From NCBI GenBank assembly GCA_020796225.1, contig CM036756.1, forward strand, positions 56,264,616 through 56,328,615: a stretch of DNA of 64,000 nt. The letters run 5' to 3'. The DNA comes from Arion vulgaris (lineage: Eukaryota > Mollusca > Gastropoda > Stylommatophora > Arionidae). This document shows, piece after piece, positions 40,566 to 54,425 of the stretch (position 1 is its first letter; the number at the start of each line of letters is the position of its first letter). A model generated the notes under the pieces. The model saw nothing but the letters and a program-made list of their open reading frames with translations. It ran no database searches and had not been told where the DNA came from. Made by a program: the position numbers and the translations under genes.

Positions 40566-43500
40566 AACCTAGAGATGGTATGATAGTGTTATAAAATGAT
40601 AAGCTTATGGAGAGAACGAGAAAGGTCCCAGTGAAGCAAGAACCTAGAGATGGTATGATAGTGTTATAAAATGATAAGCTTATGAGAGAACGAGATAGGT
40701 CCCAGTGAAGCAAGAACCTAGAGATGGTATGATAGTGTTATAAAATGATAAGCTTATGGAGAGAACGAGAAATGTCCCAGTGAAGCAAGAACCTAGAGAT
40801 GGTATGATAGTGTTATAAAATGATAAGCTTATGGAGAGAACGAGAAAGGTCCCAGTGAAGCAAGAACCTAGAGATGGTATGATAGGGTTATAAAATGATA
40901 AGCTTATGGAGAGAACGAGATAGGTCCCAGTGAAGCAAGAACCTAGAGATGGTATGATAGTGTTATAAAATGATAAGCTTATGGAGAGAACAAGATAGGT
41001 CCCAGTGAAGCAAGAACCTAGAGATGGTATGATAGGGTTATAAAATGATAGCTTTATGGAGAGAACGAGATAGGTCCCAGTGAAGCAAGAACCCAGAGAT
41101 GGTATGATAGGGTTATAAAAGATAAGCTTATGGAGAGAACGAGATAGGTCCCAGTGAAGCAAGAACCTAGAGATGGTATGATAGGGTTATAAAATGATAA
41201 GCTTATGGAGAGAACGAGAAAGGTCCCAGTGAAGCAAGAGCCTAGAGATGGTATGATAGGGTTTAAAATGATAAGCTTATGGAGAGAACGAGATAGGTCC
41301 CAGTGAAGCAAGAGCCTAGAGATGGTATGATAAGGTTATAAAATGATAAGCTTATGGAGAGAACGAGATAGGTCCCAGTGAAGCAAGAACCTAGAGATGG
41401 TATGATAGGGTTATAAAATGATAAGCTTATGGAGAGAACGAGATAGGTCCCAGTGAAGCAAGAGCCTGAGATGGTATGATAGTGTTATAAATGATAAGCT
41501 TATGGAGAGAACGAGATAGGTCCCAGTGAAGCAAGAACCTAGAGATGGTATGATAGTGTTATAAAATGATAAGCTTATGGAGAGAACGAGATAGGTCCCA
41601 GTGAAGCAAGAGCCTAGAGATGGTATGATAGGGTTATAAAATGATGTTATGGAGAGAACGAGATAGGTCCCAGTGAAGCAAGAACCTAGAGATGGTATGA
41701 TAGGGTTATAAAATGATAAGCTTATGGAGAGAACGAGATAGGTCCCAGTGAAGCAAGAACCTAGAGATGGTATGATAGGGTTATAAAATGATGTTTATGG
41801 AGAGAACGAGATAGGTCCCAGTGAAGCAAGAACCTAGAGATGGTATGATAGTGTTATAAATGATAAGTTTATGGAGAGAACGAGATAGGTCCCAGTGAAG
41901 CAAGAACCTAGAGATGGTAGATAGTGTTATAAACGATAAGCTTATGGAGAGAACGAGATAGGTCCCAGTGAAGCAAGAACCTAGAGATGGTATGATAGGG
42001 TTATAAAATGATAAGCTTATGGAGAGAACGAGATAGGTCCCAGTGAAGCAAGAGCCTAGAGATGGTATGATAGTGTTATAAAATGATACGCTTATGGAGA
42101 GAACGAGATAGGTCCCAGTGAAGCATGAGCCTAGAGATGGTATGATAGTGTTATAAAATGATAAGCTTATGGAGAGAACGAGATAGGTCCTGTGAAGCAA
42201 GAGCCTAGAGATGATATGATAGGTTATAAAATGATAAGCTTATGGAGAGAAGAGATAGGTCCCAGTGAAGCAAGAACCTAGAGATGGTATGATAGGGTTA
42301 TAAAATGATAAGCTTATGGAGAGAATGAGATAGGTCCCAGTGAAGCAAGAACCTAGAGATGGTAATGATAGGGTTATAAAATGATAAGCTTATGGAGAGA
42401 ACGAGAAAGGTCCCAGTGAAGCAAGAGCCTAGAGATGGTATGATATGTTATAAAATGATAAGCTTATGGAGAGAACGAGAGGTCCCAGTGAAGCAAGAAC
42501 CTAGAGATGGTATGATAGTGTTATAAAATGATAAGCTTATGGAGAGAACGAGATAGGTCCCAGTGAAGCAAGAACCTAGAGATGGTATGATAGTGTTATA
42601 AATGATAAGCTTATGGAGAGAACGAGATAGGTCCCAGTGAAGCAAGAACCTAGAGATGGTATGATAGGGTTATAAAATGATAAGCTTATGGAGAGAACGA
42701 GATAGGTCCCAGTGAAGCAAGAACCTAGAGATGGTATGATAGGGTTATGAAATGATAAGCTTATGGAGAGAAGAGATAGGTCCAGTGAAGCAAGAACCTA
42801 GAGATGGTATGATAGGGTTATAAAATGATAAGCTTATGGAGAGAACGAGATAGATCCCAGTGAAGCAAGAACCTAGAGATGGTATGATAGGGTTATAAAA
42901 TGATAAGCTTATGGAGAGAACGAGAAAGGTCCCAGTGAAGCAAGAGCCTAGAGATGGTATGATAGGGTTATAAAATGATAAGCTTATGGAGAGAACGAGA
43001 TAGGTCCCAGTGAAGCAAGAACCTAGAGATGGTATGATAGGGTTATAAAATGATAAGCTTATGGAGAGAACGAGATAGGTCCAGTGAAGCAAGAACTAGA
43101 GATGGTAGATAGTGTTATAAAATGATAAGCTTATGGAGAGAACGAGATAGGTCCCAGTGAAGCAAGAACCTAGAGATGGTATGATAGGGTTATAAAATGA
43201 TAAGCTTATGGAGAGAACGAGAAAGGTCCCAGTGAAGCAAGAGCCTAGAGATGGTATGATAGGGTAATAAAATGATAAGCTTATGGAGAGAACGAGATAG
43301 GTCCCAGTGAAGCAGAGCCTAGAGATGGTATGATAAGGTTATAAAATGATAAGCTTATGGAGAGAACGAGATAGGTCCCAGTGAAGCAAGAACCTAGAGA
43401 TGGTATGATAGGTTATAAAATGATGTTTATGGAGAGAAGAGATAGGTCCCAGTGAAGCAAGAACCTAGAGATGGTATGATAGGGTTATAAAATGATAGCT

Positions 43501-46500
43501 TATGAGAGAAGAGATAGGTCCCAGTGAAGCAAGAACCTAGAGATGGTATGATAGTGTTATAAAATGATAAGCTTATGGAGAGAAGAGATAGGTCCCAGTG
43601 AAGCAAGAACCTAGAGATGGTATGATAGTGTTATAAAATGATAAGTTATGGAGAGAACGAATAGGTCCCAGTGAAGCAAGAACCAGAGATGGTATGATAG
43701 GTTATAAAATGATAGTTTATGGAGAGAACGAGATAGGTCCCAGTGAAGCAAGAACCTAGAGATGGTATGATAGGGTTATAAAAATGATGTTTATGGAGAG
43801 AACGAAGAATGGCCTAGTGAAGCAAGAACCTAGAGATGGTATGATAGGGTTATAAAATGATAAGCTTATGGAGAGAACGAGATAGGTCCCAGTGAAGCAA
43901 GAACCTAGAGATGGTATGATAAGGTTATAAAATGATAAGCTTATGGAGAGAACGAGATAGGTCCCAGTGAAGCAAGAGCCTAGAGATGGTATGATAGTGT
44001 TATAAAATGATAAGCTTATGGAGAGAACGAGATAGGTCCCAGTGAAGCAAGAACCTAGAGATGGTAAGTGATAGGGTTATAAAAATGATAAGCTTATGGA
44101 GAGAATAGATAGGTCCCAGTGAAGCAAGAACCTAGAGATGGTATGATATGGTTATAAAATGATAAGCTTATGGAGAGAACGAGATAGGTCCCAGTGAAGC
44201 AAGAACCTAGAGATGGTATGATAGGTTATAAAATGATAAGCTTATGGAGAGAAGAATGGTCCCAGTGAAGCAAGAGCCTAGAGATGGTATGATAGTGTTA
44301 TAAAGAAAGCTTATGGAGAGAACGAGATAGGTCCCAGTGAAGCAAGAACCTAGAGATGGTATGATAGGGTTATAAAATGATAAGCTTATGGAGAGAACGA
44401 GATAGGTCCCAGTGAAGCAAGAGCCTAGAGATGGTATGATAGTGTTATAAAATGATAAGCTTATGGAGAGAACGAGATAGGTCCCAGTGAAGCAAGAACC
44501 TAGAGATGGTATGATAGGGTTATAAATGATAGCTATGGAGAGAACAGAGATAGGTCCCAGTGAAGCAAGAACCTAGAGATGGTATGATAGGGTTATAAAA
44601 TGATAAGCTTATGGAGAGAACGAGATAGGTCCCAGTGAAGCAAGAACCAGAGATGGTAAGATAGTGTTATAAAATGAAAGCTTATGGAGAGAAGAGATAG
44701 GTCCCAGTGAAGCAAGAACCTAGAGATGGTATGATAGTGTTATAAAATGATAAGCTTATGGAGAGAACGAGATAGGTCCCAGTGAAGCAAGAACCTAGAG
44801 ATGGTATGATAGGTTATAAAATGATAAGCTTATGGAGAGAAGAGATAGAGTCGCAGTGAAGCAAGAACCTAGAGATGGTATGATAGGGTTATAAAATGAT
44901 AAGCTTATGGAGAGAACGAGATAGGCCCTAGTGAAGCAAGAACTCAGAAATGGTATGATAGGGTTATAAAATGATAAGCTTATGGAGAGAACGAGATAGG
45001 TCCCAGTGAAGCAAGAACCTAGAGATGGTATGATAGGGTTATAAAATGATAAGCTTATGGAGAGAACGAGAAAGGTCCCAGTGAAGCAAGAGCCTAGAGA
45101 TGGTATGATAGGGTTATAAAATGATAAGCTTATGGAGAGAACGAGATAGGTCCCAGTGAAGCAAGAGCCTAGAGATGGTATGATAGGGTTATAAAATGAT
45201 AAGATTATGGAGAGAACGAGATAGGTCCCAGTGAAGCAAGAACCTAGAGATGGTATGATAGGGTTATAAAATGATAAGCTTATGGAGAGAACGAGATAGG
45301 TCCCAGTGAAGCAAGAACCTAGAGATGGTATGATAGTGTTATAAAATGATAAGCTTATGGAGAGAAGAGATAGGTCCCAGTGAAGCAAGAACCTAGAGAT
45401 GGTATGATAGTGTTATAAAATGATAAGCTTATGGAGAGAACGAGATAGGTCCCAGTGAAGCAAGAGCCTAGAGATGGTAAGGATAGGTTATAAAATGATA
45501 AGCTTATGGAGAGAACGAGATAGGTCCCAGTGAAGCAAGAGCCTAGAGATGGTATGATAGTGTTATAAAATGATAAGCTTATGGAGAGAACGAGATAGGT
45601 CCCAGTGAAGCAAGAGCCTAGAGATGGTATGATAGTGTTATAAAATGATAAGCTTATGGAGAGAACGAGATAGGTCCCAGTGAAGCAAGAACCTAGAGGT
45701 GGTATGATAGTGTTATAAATGATAAGCTTATGGAGAGAACGAGATAGGTCCCAGTGAAGCAAGAGCTCAGAGATGGTATGATAGTGTTATAAAATGATAG
45801 CTTTATGGAGAGAACGAGATAGGTCCCAGTGAAGCAAGAACCTAGAGGTAGGTATGATAGGTTATAAATGATAAGCTTATGGAGAGAAGAGATAGGTCCC
45901 AGTGAAGCAAGAACCTAGAGATGGTATGATAGGGTTATAAATGATAAGCTTATGGAGAGAACGAGATAGGTCCCAGTGAAGCAAGAACCTAGAGATGGTA
46001 TGATAGGGTTATAAAATGATAAGCTTATGGAGAGAACGAGATAGGTCCCAGTGAAGCAAGAACCAGAGATGGTAGATAGGGTTATAAATGATAAGCTTTA
46101 TGGAGAGAACGAGAAGGTCCCAGTGAAGCAAGAACCTAGAGATGGTAGTGATAGGGGTTATAAATGATAAGCTTATGGAGAGAACGAGATAGGTCCCAGT
46201 GAAGCAAGAACCTAGAGATGGTATGATAGGGTTATAAAATGATAGTTTATGAGAGAACGAGATAGGTCCCAGTGAAGCAAGAACCTAGAGATGGTATGAT
46301 AAGGTTATAAAATGATAAGCTTATGGAGAGAACGAGATAGGCCCCAGTGAAGCAAGAGCCTAGAGATGGTATGATAGTGTTATAAAATGATAAGCTTATG
46401 GAGAGAACGAGATAGGTCCCAGTGAAGCAAGAACCTAGAGATGGTATGATAGTGTTATAAAATGATAAGCTTATGGAGAGAACGAGATAGGTCCCAGTGA

Positions 46501-49500
46501 AGCAAGAGCCTAGAGATGGTATGATAGTGTTATAAAATGATAAGCTTATGGAGAGAACGAGATAGGTCCCAGTGAAGCAAGAACCTAGAGGTGGTATGAT
46601 AGGGTTATAAAATGATAAGCTTATGGAGAGAATCAGATAGGTCCCAGTGAAGCAAGAACCTAGAGATGGTATGATAGGGTTATAAAATGATTAGCTTATG
46701 GAGAGAACGAGATAGGTCCCAGTGAAGCAAGAACCTAGAGATGGTATGATAAGGTTATAAAATGATAAGCTTATGGAGAGAACGAGATAGGTCCCAGTGA
46801 AGCAAGAACCTAGAGATGGTATGATAGGGTTATAAAATGATAAGCTTATGGAGAGAACGAGAAAGGTCCCAGTGAAGCAAGAGCCTAGAGATGGAAGATA
46901 GGTTATAAATGATAAGCTTATGGAGAGAACGAGATAGGTCCCAGTGAAGCAAGAGCCTAGAGATGGTATGATAGGGTTATAATATGATAAGCTTATGGAG
47001 AGAACGAGATAGGTCCCAGTGAAGCAAGAACCTAGAGATGGTATGATAGGGTTATAAAATGATAAGCTTATGGAGAGAACGAGATAGGTCCCAGTGAAGC
47101 AAGAACCTAGAGATGGTATGATAGTGTTATAAAATGATAAGCTTATGGAGAGAACGAGATAGGTCCCAGTGAAGCAAGAACCTAGAGATGGTATGATAGT
47201 GTTATAAAATGATAAGCTTATGGAGAGAACGAGATAGGTCCCAGTGAAGCAAGAGCCTAGAGATGGTATGATAGGGTTATAAAATGATAAGCTTATGGAG
47301 AGAACGAGATAGGTCCTAGTGAAGCAAGAACCTAGAGATGGTAATGATAGGTTATAAAATGATAAGCTTATGGAGAGAACGAGATAGGTCCCAGTGAAGC
47401 AAGAACCTAGAGATGGTATGATAGGGTTATAAAATGATAAGCTTATGGAGAGAACGAGATAGGTCCCAGTGAAGCAAGAACCTAGAGATGGTATGATAGT
47501 GTTATAAAATGATAAGCTTATGGAGAGAACGAGATAGGTCCCAGTGAAGCAAGAACCTAGAGATGGTATGATAGTGTTATAAAATGATAAGCTTATGGAG
47601 AGAACGAGATAGGTCCCAGTGAAGCAAGAACCTAGAGATGGTATGATAGGTTATAAAATGATAAGCTATGGAGAGAACGAGATGGTCCCAGTGAAGCAAG
47701 AGCCTAGAGATGGTATGATAGTGTTATAAAATGATAAGTTTATGGAGAGAAGAGATAGGTCCCAGTGAAGCAAGAGCCTAGAGATGGTATGGATATGTTA
47801 TAAAATGATAAGCTTATGGAGAGAACGAGATAGGTCCTATGAAGCAAGAGCCTAGAATGGTATGATAGGGTTATAAAATGATAAGCTTATGGAGAGAACG
47901 AGATAGGTCCAGTGAAGCAAGAACCTAGAGATGGTAAGGATAGGGTTATAAAATGATAAGATTATGGAGAGAACGAGATAGGTCCCAGTGAAGCAAGAAC
48001 CTAGAGATGGTATGATAGGGTTATAGAAATGATAAGTCTTATGGAGAGAACGAGATAGGTCCCAGTGAAGCAAGAGCCTAGAGATGGTATGATAGTGTTA
48101 TAAAATGATAAGCTTATGGAGAGAACGAGATAGGTCCCAGTAGAAGAACCTAGAGATGGTATGATAGGGTTATAAAATGATAAGCTTATGGAGAGAACGA
48201 GATAGGTCCCAGTGAAGCAAGAACCTAGAGATGGTATGATATGGTTATAAAATGATAAGCTTATGGAGAGAACGAGATAGGTCCCAGTGAAGCAAGAACC
48301 TAGAGATGGTATGATAGGGTTATAAAATGATAAGCTTATGGAGAGAACGAGATAGGTCCCAGTGAAGCAAGAGCCTAGAGATGGTATGATAGTGTTATAA
48401 AATGATAAGCTTATGGAGAGAACGAGATAGGTCCCAGTGAAGCAAGAACCTAGAGATGGTATGATAGGGTTATAAAATGATAAGCTTATGGAGAGAACGA
48501 GATAGGTCCCAGTGAAGCAAGAACCTAGAGATGGTATGATATGGTTATAAAATGATAAGCTTATGGAGAGAACGAGATAGGTCCCAGTAAGAAAGAACCT
48601 AGAGATGGTATGATAGTGTTATAAATGATAAGCTTATGGAGAGAACGAGATAGGTCCCAGTGAAGCAAGAACCTAGAGATGGTATGATAGGGTTATAAAA
48701 TGATAAGCTTATGGAGAGAACGAGATAGGTCCCATGAAGCAAGAACTAGAGATGGTATGATAAGGTTATAAAATGATAAGCTTATGGAGAGAACGAGATA
48801 GGTCCCAGTGAAGCAAGAACCTAGAGATGGTATGATAGTGTTATAAAATGATAAGCTTATGGAGAGAACGAGATAGGTCCCAGTGAAGCAAGAACCTAGA
48901 GATGGTATGATAGTGTTATAAATGATAAGTTATGGAGAGAACGAGATAGGTCCCAGTGAAGCAAGAACCTAGAGATGGTATGATAGGGTTATAAAATGAT
49001 AATATGGAGAGAACGAGATAGGTCCAGTGAAGCAAGAACTCAGAGATGGTATGATAGTGTTATAAAATGATAAGCTTATGGAGAGAACGAGATAGGTCCC
49101 AGTGAAGCAAGAGCCTAGAGATGGTATGATAGGGTTATAAAATGATAAGCTTATGGAGAGAAGAGATAGGTCCCAGTGAAGCAAGAACCTAGAGATGGTA
49201 TGATAGGGTTATAAAATGATAGTTTATGGAGAGAACGAGATAGGTCCCAGTGAAGCAAGAACCTAGAGATGGTATGATAAGTTATAAATGATAAGCTTAT
49301 GGAGAGAACGAGATAGGTCCCAGTGAAGCAAGAGCCTAGAGATGGTAAGTGATAGTGTTATAAAATGATAGCTTTATGGAGAGAACGAGATAGGTCCCAG
49401 TGAAGCAAGAACCTAGAGATGGTATGATAGTGTTATAAAATGATAAGCTTATGGAGAGAACGAGATAGGTCCCAGTGAAGCAAGAGCCTAGAGATGGTAT

Positions 49501-50370
49501 GATAGTGTTATAAAAATGATAAGTTTATGAGAGAACGAGATAGGTCCCAGTGAAGCAAGAACCTAGAGGTGGTAAGATAGGGTTATAAAATGATAAGCTT
49601 ATGGAGAGGAACAGATAGGTCCCAGTGAAGCAAGAACCTAGAGATGGTAGTGATAGGGTTATAAAATGATGTTTATGAGAGAACGAGATAGGTCCCAGTG
49701 AAGCAAGAACCTAGAGATGGTATGATAGGTTATAAAATGATAAGCTTATGGAGAGAATGAGAAGGTCCCAGTGAAGCAAGAACCTAGAGATGAGTAGATA
49801 GGGTTATAAAATGATGCTTTATGGAGAGAACGAGATAGGTCCCAGTGAAGCAAGAACCTAGAGATGGTATGATAGGGTTATAAAATGATAAGCTTATGGA
49901 GAGAACGAGATATGTCCCAGTGAAGCAAGAACCTAGAGATGGTATGATAGGGTTATAAAATGATAAGCTTATGGAGAGAACGAGATAGGTCCCAGTGAAG
50001 CAAGAGCCTAGAGATGGTAAGATAGGGTTATAAAATGATAAGCTTATGGAGAGAAGAGATAGGTCCCAGTGAAGCAAGAACCTAGAGATGGTATGATAGG
50101 GTTATTAAAATGATAAGCTTATGGAGAGAACGAGATAGGTCCCAGTGAAGAAACCTAGAGATGGTATGATAAGGTTATAAAATGATAAGCTTATGGAGAG
50201 AACGAGATAGGTCCCAGTGAAGCAAGAACCTAGAGATGGTATGATAGGGTTATAAAATGATAAGCTTATGGAGAGAACGAGATAGGTCCCAGTGAAGCAA
50301 GAACCTAGAGATGGTATGATAGGGTTATAAAATGATAAGCTTATGGAGAGAACGAGATAGGTCCCAGTGA
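40566..50370. repeat. 75-bp satellite, about 131 copies
   Basis: The unit contains agaacctagagatggtatga, tagtgttataaaatgataag, cttatggagagaacgagata and ggtcccagtgaagca. Common variants are agaGcct, atagGgtt and loss of the c in aacgag. One HindIII-type aagctt lies in each unit. Many copies carry single-base deletions. Open minus-strand frames (MLHWDLSRSLHKL) reflect the 25-codon period. Confidence 0.97.
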
Positions 50371-53300
50371 AGCAAGAGGTCAAGAAAAATGATAAGCTTA
50401 TGGAGAGAACGAGATAGGTCCCAGTAGCAAGAGGTCAAGAAAAATGATAAGCTTATGGAGAGAACGAGATAGGTCCCAGTGAAGCAAGAGGTCAAGAAAA
50501 TGATAAGCTTATGGAGAGAACAGATAGGTCCCAGTGAAGCAAGAGGTCAAGAAAATGATAAGCTTATGGAGAGAACGAGATAGGTCCCAGTGAAGCAAGA
50601 GGTCAAGAAAAATGATAAGCTTATGGAGAGACGAGATAGGTCCCAGTGAAGCAAGAGGTCAAGAAAATGATAAGCTTATGGAGAGAACGAGATAGGTCCC
50701 AGTGAAGCAAGAGGTCAAGAAAATGAAAGCTTATGGAGAGAAGAGATAGGTCCCAGTGAAGCAAGAGGTCAAGAAAAATGATAAGCTTATGGAGAGAACG
50801 AGATAGGTCCCAGTGAAGCAAGAGGTCAAGAAAATGATAAGCTTATGGAGAGAACGAGATAGGTCCCAGTGAAGCAAGAGGTCAAGAGAAATGTTAAGCT
50901 TATGGAGAGAATGAGAAGGTCCCAGTGAAGCAAGAGGTCAAGAAAAATGATAAGCTTATGGAGAGAACGAGAAGGTCCAGTGAAGCAAGAGGTCAAGAAA
51001 ATGATAAGCTTATGGAGAGACAGATAGGTCCCAGAAGCAAGAGGTCAAGAAAATGATAAGCTTATGGAGAGAACGAGATAGGTCCCAGTGAAGCAAGAGG
51101 TCAAGAAAATGATAAGCTTATGGAGAGAACGAGATAGGTCCCAGTGAAGCAAGAGGTCAAGAAAATGATAAGCTTATGGAGAGAACGAGATAGGTCCAGT
51201 GAAGCAAGAGGTCAAGAAAATGATAAGCTTATGGAGAGAACGAGATAGGTCCCAGTGAAGCAAGAGGTCAAGAAAATGAAAGCTTATGGAGAGAACGAGA
51301 TAGGTCCCAGTGAAGCAAGAGGTCAAGAAAATGATAAGCTTATGGAGAGAACAGATAGGTCCCAGTGAAGCAAGAGGTCAAGAAAATGATAAGCTTATGG
51401 AGAGAACGAGATAGGTCCCAGTGAAGCAAGAGGTCAAGAAAATGATAAGCTTATGGAGAGAATGAGATGGTCCCAGTGAAGCAAGAGGTCAAGAAAAATG
51501 ATAAGCTTATGGAGAGAACGAGATAGGTCCCAGTGAAGCAAGAGGTCAAGAAAAATGATAAGCTTATGGAGAGAACTAGATAGGTCCCAATGAAGCAAGT
51601 GGTCAAGAAAATGATAAGCTTATGGAGAGAACGAGATAGGTCCCAGTGAAGCAAGAAGTCAAGAAAATGATAAGCTTATGGAGAGAACGAGATAGGTCCC
51701 AGTGAAGCAAGAGGTCAAGAAAAATGATAAGCTTATGGAGAGAACGAGATAGGTCCCAGTGAAGCAAGAGGTCAAGAAAATGATAAGCTTATGGAGAGAA
51801 GAGATAGGTCCCAGTGAAGCAAGAGGTCAAGAAAATGATAAGCTTATGGAGAGAACGAGATAGGTCCCAGTGAAGCAAGAGGTCAAGAAAAATGATAAGC
51901 TTATGGAGAGAATAGATAGGTCCCAGTGAAGCAAGAGGTCAAGAAAATGATAAGCTTATGGAGAGAACGAGATAGGTCCCAGTGAAGCAAGAGGTCAAGA
52001 AAATGATAAGCTTATGGAGAGAACGAGATAGGTCCCAGTGAAGCAAGAGGTCAAGAAAATGATAAGCTTATGGAGAGAACGAGATAGGTCCCAGTGAAGC
52101 AAGAGGTCAAGAAAAATGATAAGCTTATGGAGAGAATGAGATAGGTCCCAGTGAAGCAAGAGGTCAAGAAAATGATAAGCTTATGGAGAGAACGAGATAG
52201 GTCCCAGTGAAGCAAGAGGTCAAGAAAAATGATAGCTTATGGAGAGAACGAGATAGGTCCCAGTGAAGCAAGAGGTCAAGAAAATGATAGCTTATGGAGA
52301 GAACGAGATAGGTCCCAGTGAAGCAAGAGGTCAAGAAAAATGATAAGCTTATGGAGAGAACGAGATAGGTCCCAGTGAAGCAAGAGGTCAAGAAAATGAT
52401 AAGCTTATGGAGAGAACGAGATAGGTCCCAGTGAAGCAAGAGGTCAAGAAAATGATAAGCTTATGGAGAGAACGAGATAGGTCCCAGTGAAGCAAGAGGT
52501 CAAGAAAATGATAAGCTTATGGAGAGAACGAGATAGGTCCCAGTGAAGCAAGAGGTCAAGAAAATGATAAGCTTATGGAGAGAACGAGATAGGTCCCAGT
52601 GAAGCAAGAGGTCAAGAAAAATGATAAGCTTATGGAGAGAACTAGATAGGTCCCAGTGAAGCAAGAGGTCAAGAAAATGATAAGCTTATGGAGAGAACGA
52701 GATAGGTCCCAGTGAAGCAAGAAGTCAAGAAAATGATAAGCTTATGGAGAGAATGAGATAGGTCCCAGTGAAGCAAGAGGTCAAGAAAATGATAAGCTTA
52801 TGGAGAGAAGAGATAGGTCCCAGTGAAGCAAGAGGTCAAGAAAAATGATAAGCTTATGGAGAGAACGAGATAGGTCCTAGAAAGCAAGAGGTCAAGAAAA
52901 TGATAAGCTTATGGAGAGAATGAGATAGGTCCCAGTGAAGCAAGAGGTCAAGAAAATGATAGCTTATGGAGAGAACGAGATAGGTCCCAGTGAAGCAAGA
53001 GGTCAAGAAAATGATAAGCTTATGGAGAGAACGAGATAGGTCCAAGTGAAGCAAGAGGTCAAGAAAAATGATAAGCTTATGGAGAGAAGAGATAGGTCCC
53101 AGTGAAGCAAGAGGTCAAGAAAATGATAAGCTTATGGAGAGAACGAGATAGGTCCCAGTGAAGCAAGAGGTCAAGAAAATGATAAGCTTATGGAGAGAAC
53201 GAGATAGGTCCCAGTGAAGCAAGAGGTCAAGAAAAATGATAAGCTTATGGAGAGAATGAGATAGGTCCCAGTGAAGCAAGAGGTCAAGAAAATGATGCTT

Positions 53301-53632
53301 ATGGAGAGAAGAGATAGGTCCCAGTGAAGCAAGAGGTCAAGAAAATGATAAGCTTATGGAGAGAACGAGATAGGTCCCAGTGAAGCAAGAGTCAAGAAAA
53401 TGATAAGCTTATGGAGAGAACGAGATAGGTCCCAGTGAAGCAAGAGGTCAAGAAAAATGATAAGCTTATGGAGAGAACGAGATAGGTCCTAGTGAAGCAA
53501 GAGGTCAAGAAAAATGATAAGCTTATGGAGAGAACGAGATAGGTCCCAGTGAAGCAAGAGGTCAAGAAAAATGATAAGCTTATGGAGAGAACGAGATAGG
53601 TCCCAGTGAAGCAAGAGGTCAAGAAAAATGAT
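50371..53632. repeat. 56/57-bp satellite subfamily, about 58 copies
   Basis: Keeps aatgataagcttatggagag through gtgaagcaag of the 75-bp unit, but replaces the acctagag…gttataaa part by ggtcaagaaa. The number of A residues (four or five) gives 56 or 57 bp. The change is abrupt at 50371, with no intermixing afterwards. The array ends at aaaaatgatggtacgtagta; 53633-53894 is unique. Confidence 0.97.
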
Positions 53633-53894
53633 GGTACGTAGTACACCTTGTGTTACATCTTGAAAACAAAACTGAGAAGAATATGACAAGAAGGGTCCTT
53701 TACTGGAATCCACAGGTAAAGGGAAAGAGGGAAGTCGACAAACACGTAGAACAGATTTAGAGCATAGATTCCCAAACTTGTTCGTCCCATCACCCACTTT
53801 GAACGACATAAACTTTGTAACGATCCGCTCCCATTATAACAGTTTGTCACCCTCCACATATATATATAACATCTCTATTTTCACTTTGACATAG

Positions 53895-54111
53895 AGGAAG
53901 AAGAAGAATACGACGAGGAAGAAGAAGAAGACGACGAGGAAGAAGAAGAAGACGACAGGAAGAAGAAGAAGAGCGACGAGGAAGAAGAAGAAGACGACGA
54001 GGAAGAAGAAGAAGACGACGAGGAGAAGAAGAAGACGACGAGGAAGAAGAAGAAGGAGAAGAAGAAGAAGAAGAAGAAGAGGAAGAGGAAGAAGAAGACG
54101 ACGAGGAAGAA

Positions 54112-54143
<32 letters not shown>

Positions 54144-54390
54144 AGAAGACGACGAAGAAGAAGAAGAAGACGACGAGGAAGAAGACGACGAGGAAGAGGA
54201 AGAAGAAAACGACGAGGAAGAAGACGACGAAGAAGAGGAAGAAGAAGACGACGAGGAAGAGGAAGAAGAAGACGACGAGGAAGAGGAAGAAGAAGAAGAC
54301 GACGAGGAAGAGGAAGAAGAAGACGACGAGGAAGAGGAAGAAGAAGACGAGGAAGAAGAAGAAGACGAGGAAGAAGAAGAAGAAGACGAC

Positions 54391-54425
<35 letters not shown>

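Noticed and set aside
40513..53646. Many minus-strand frames with MLHWDLSRSLHKL repeats
   Set aside because: Products of the 75-bp and 56/57-bp satellite period; they break at every indel.
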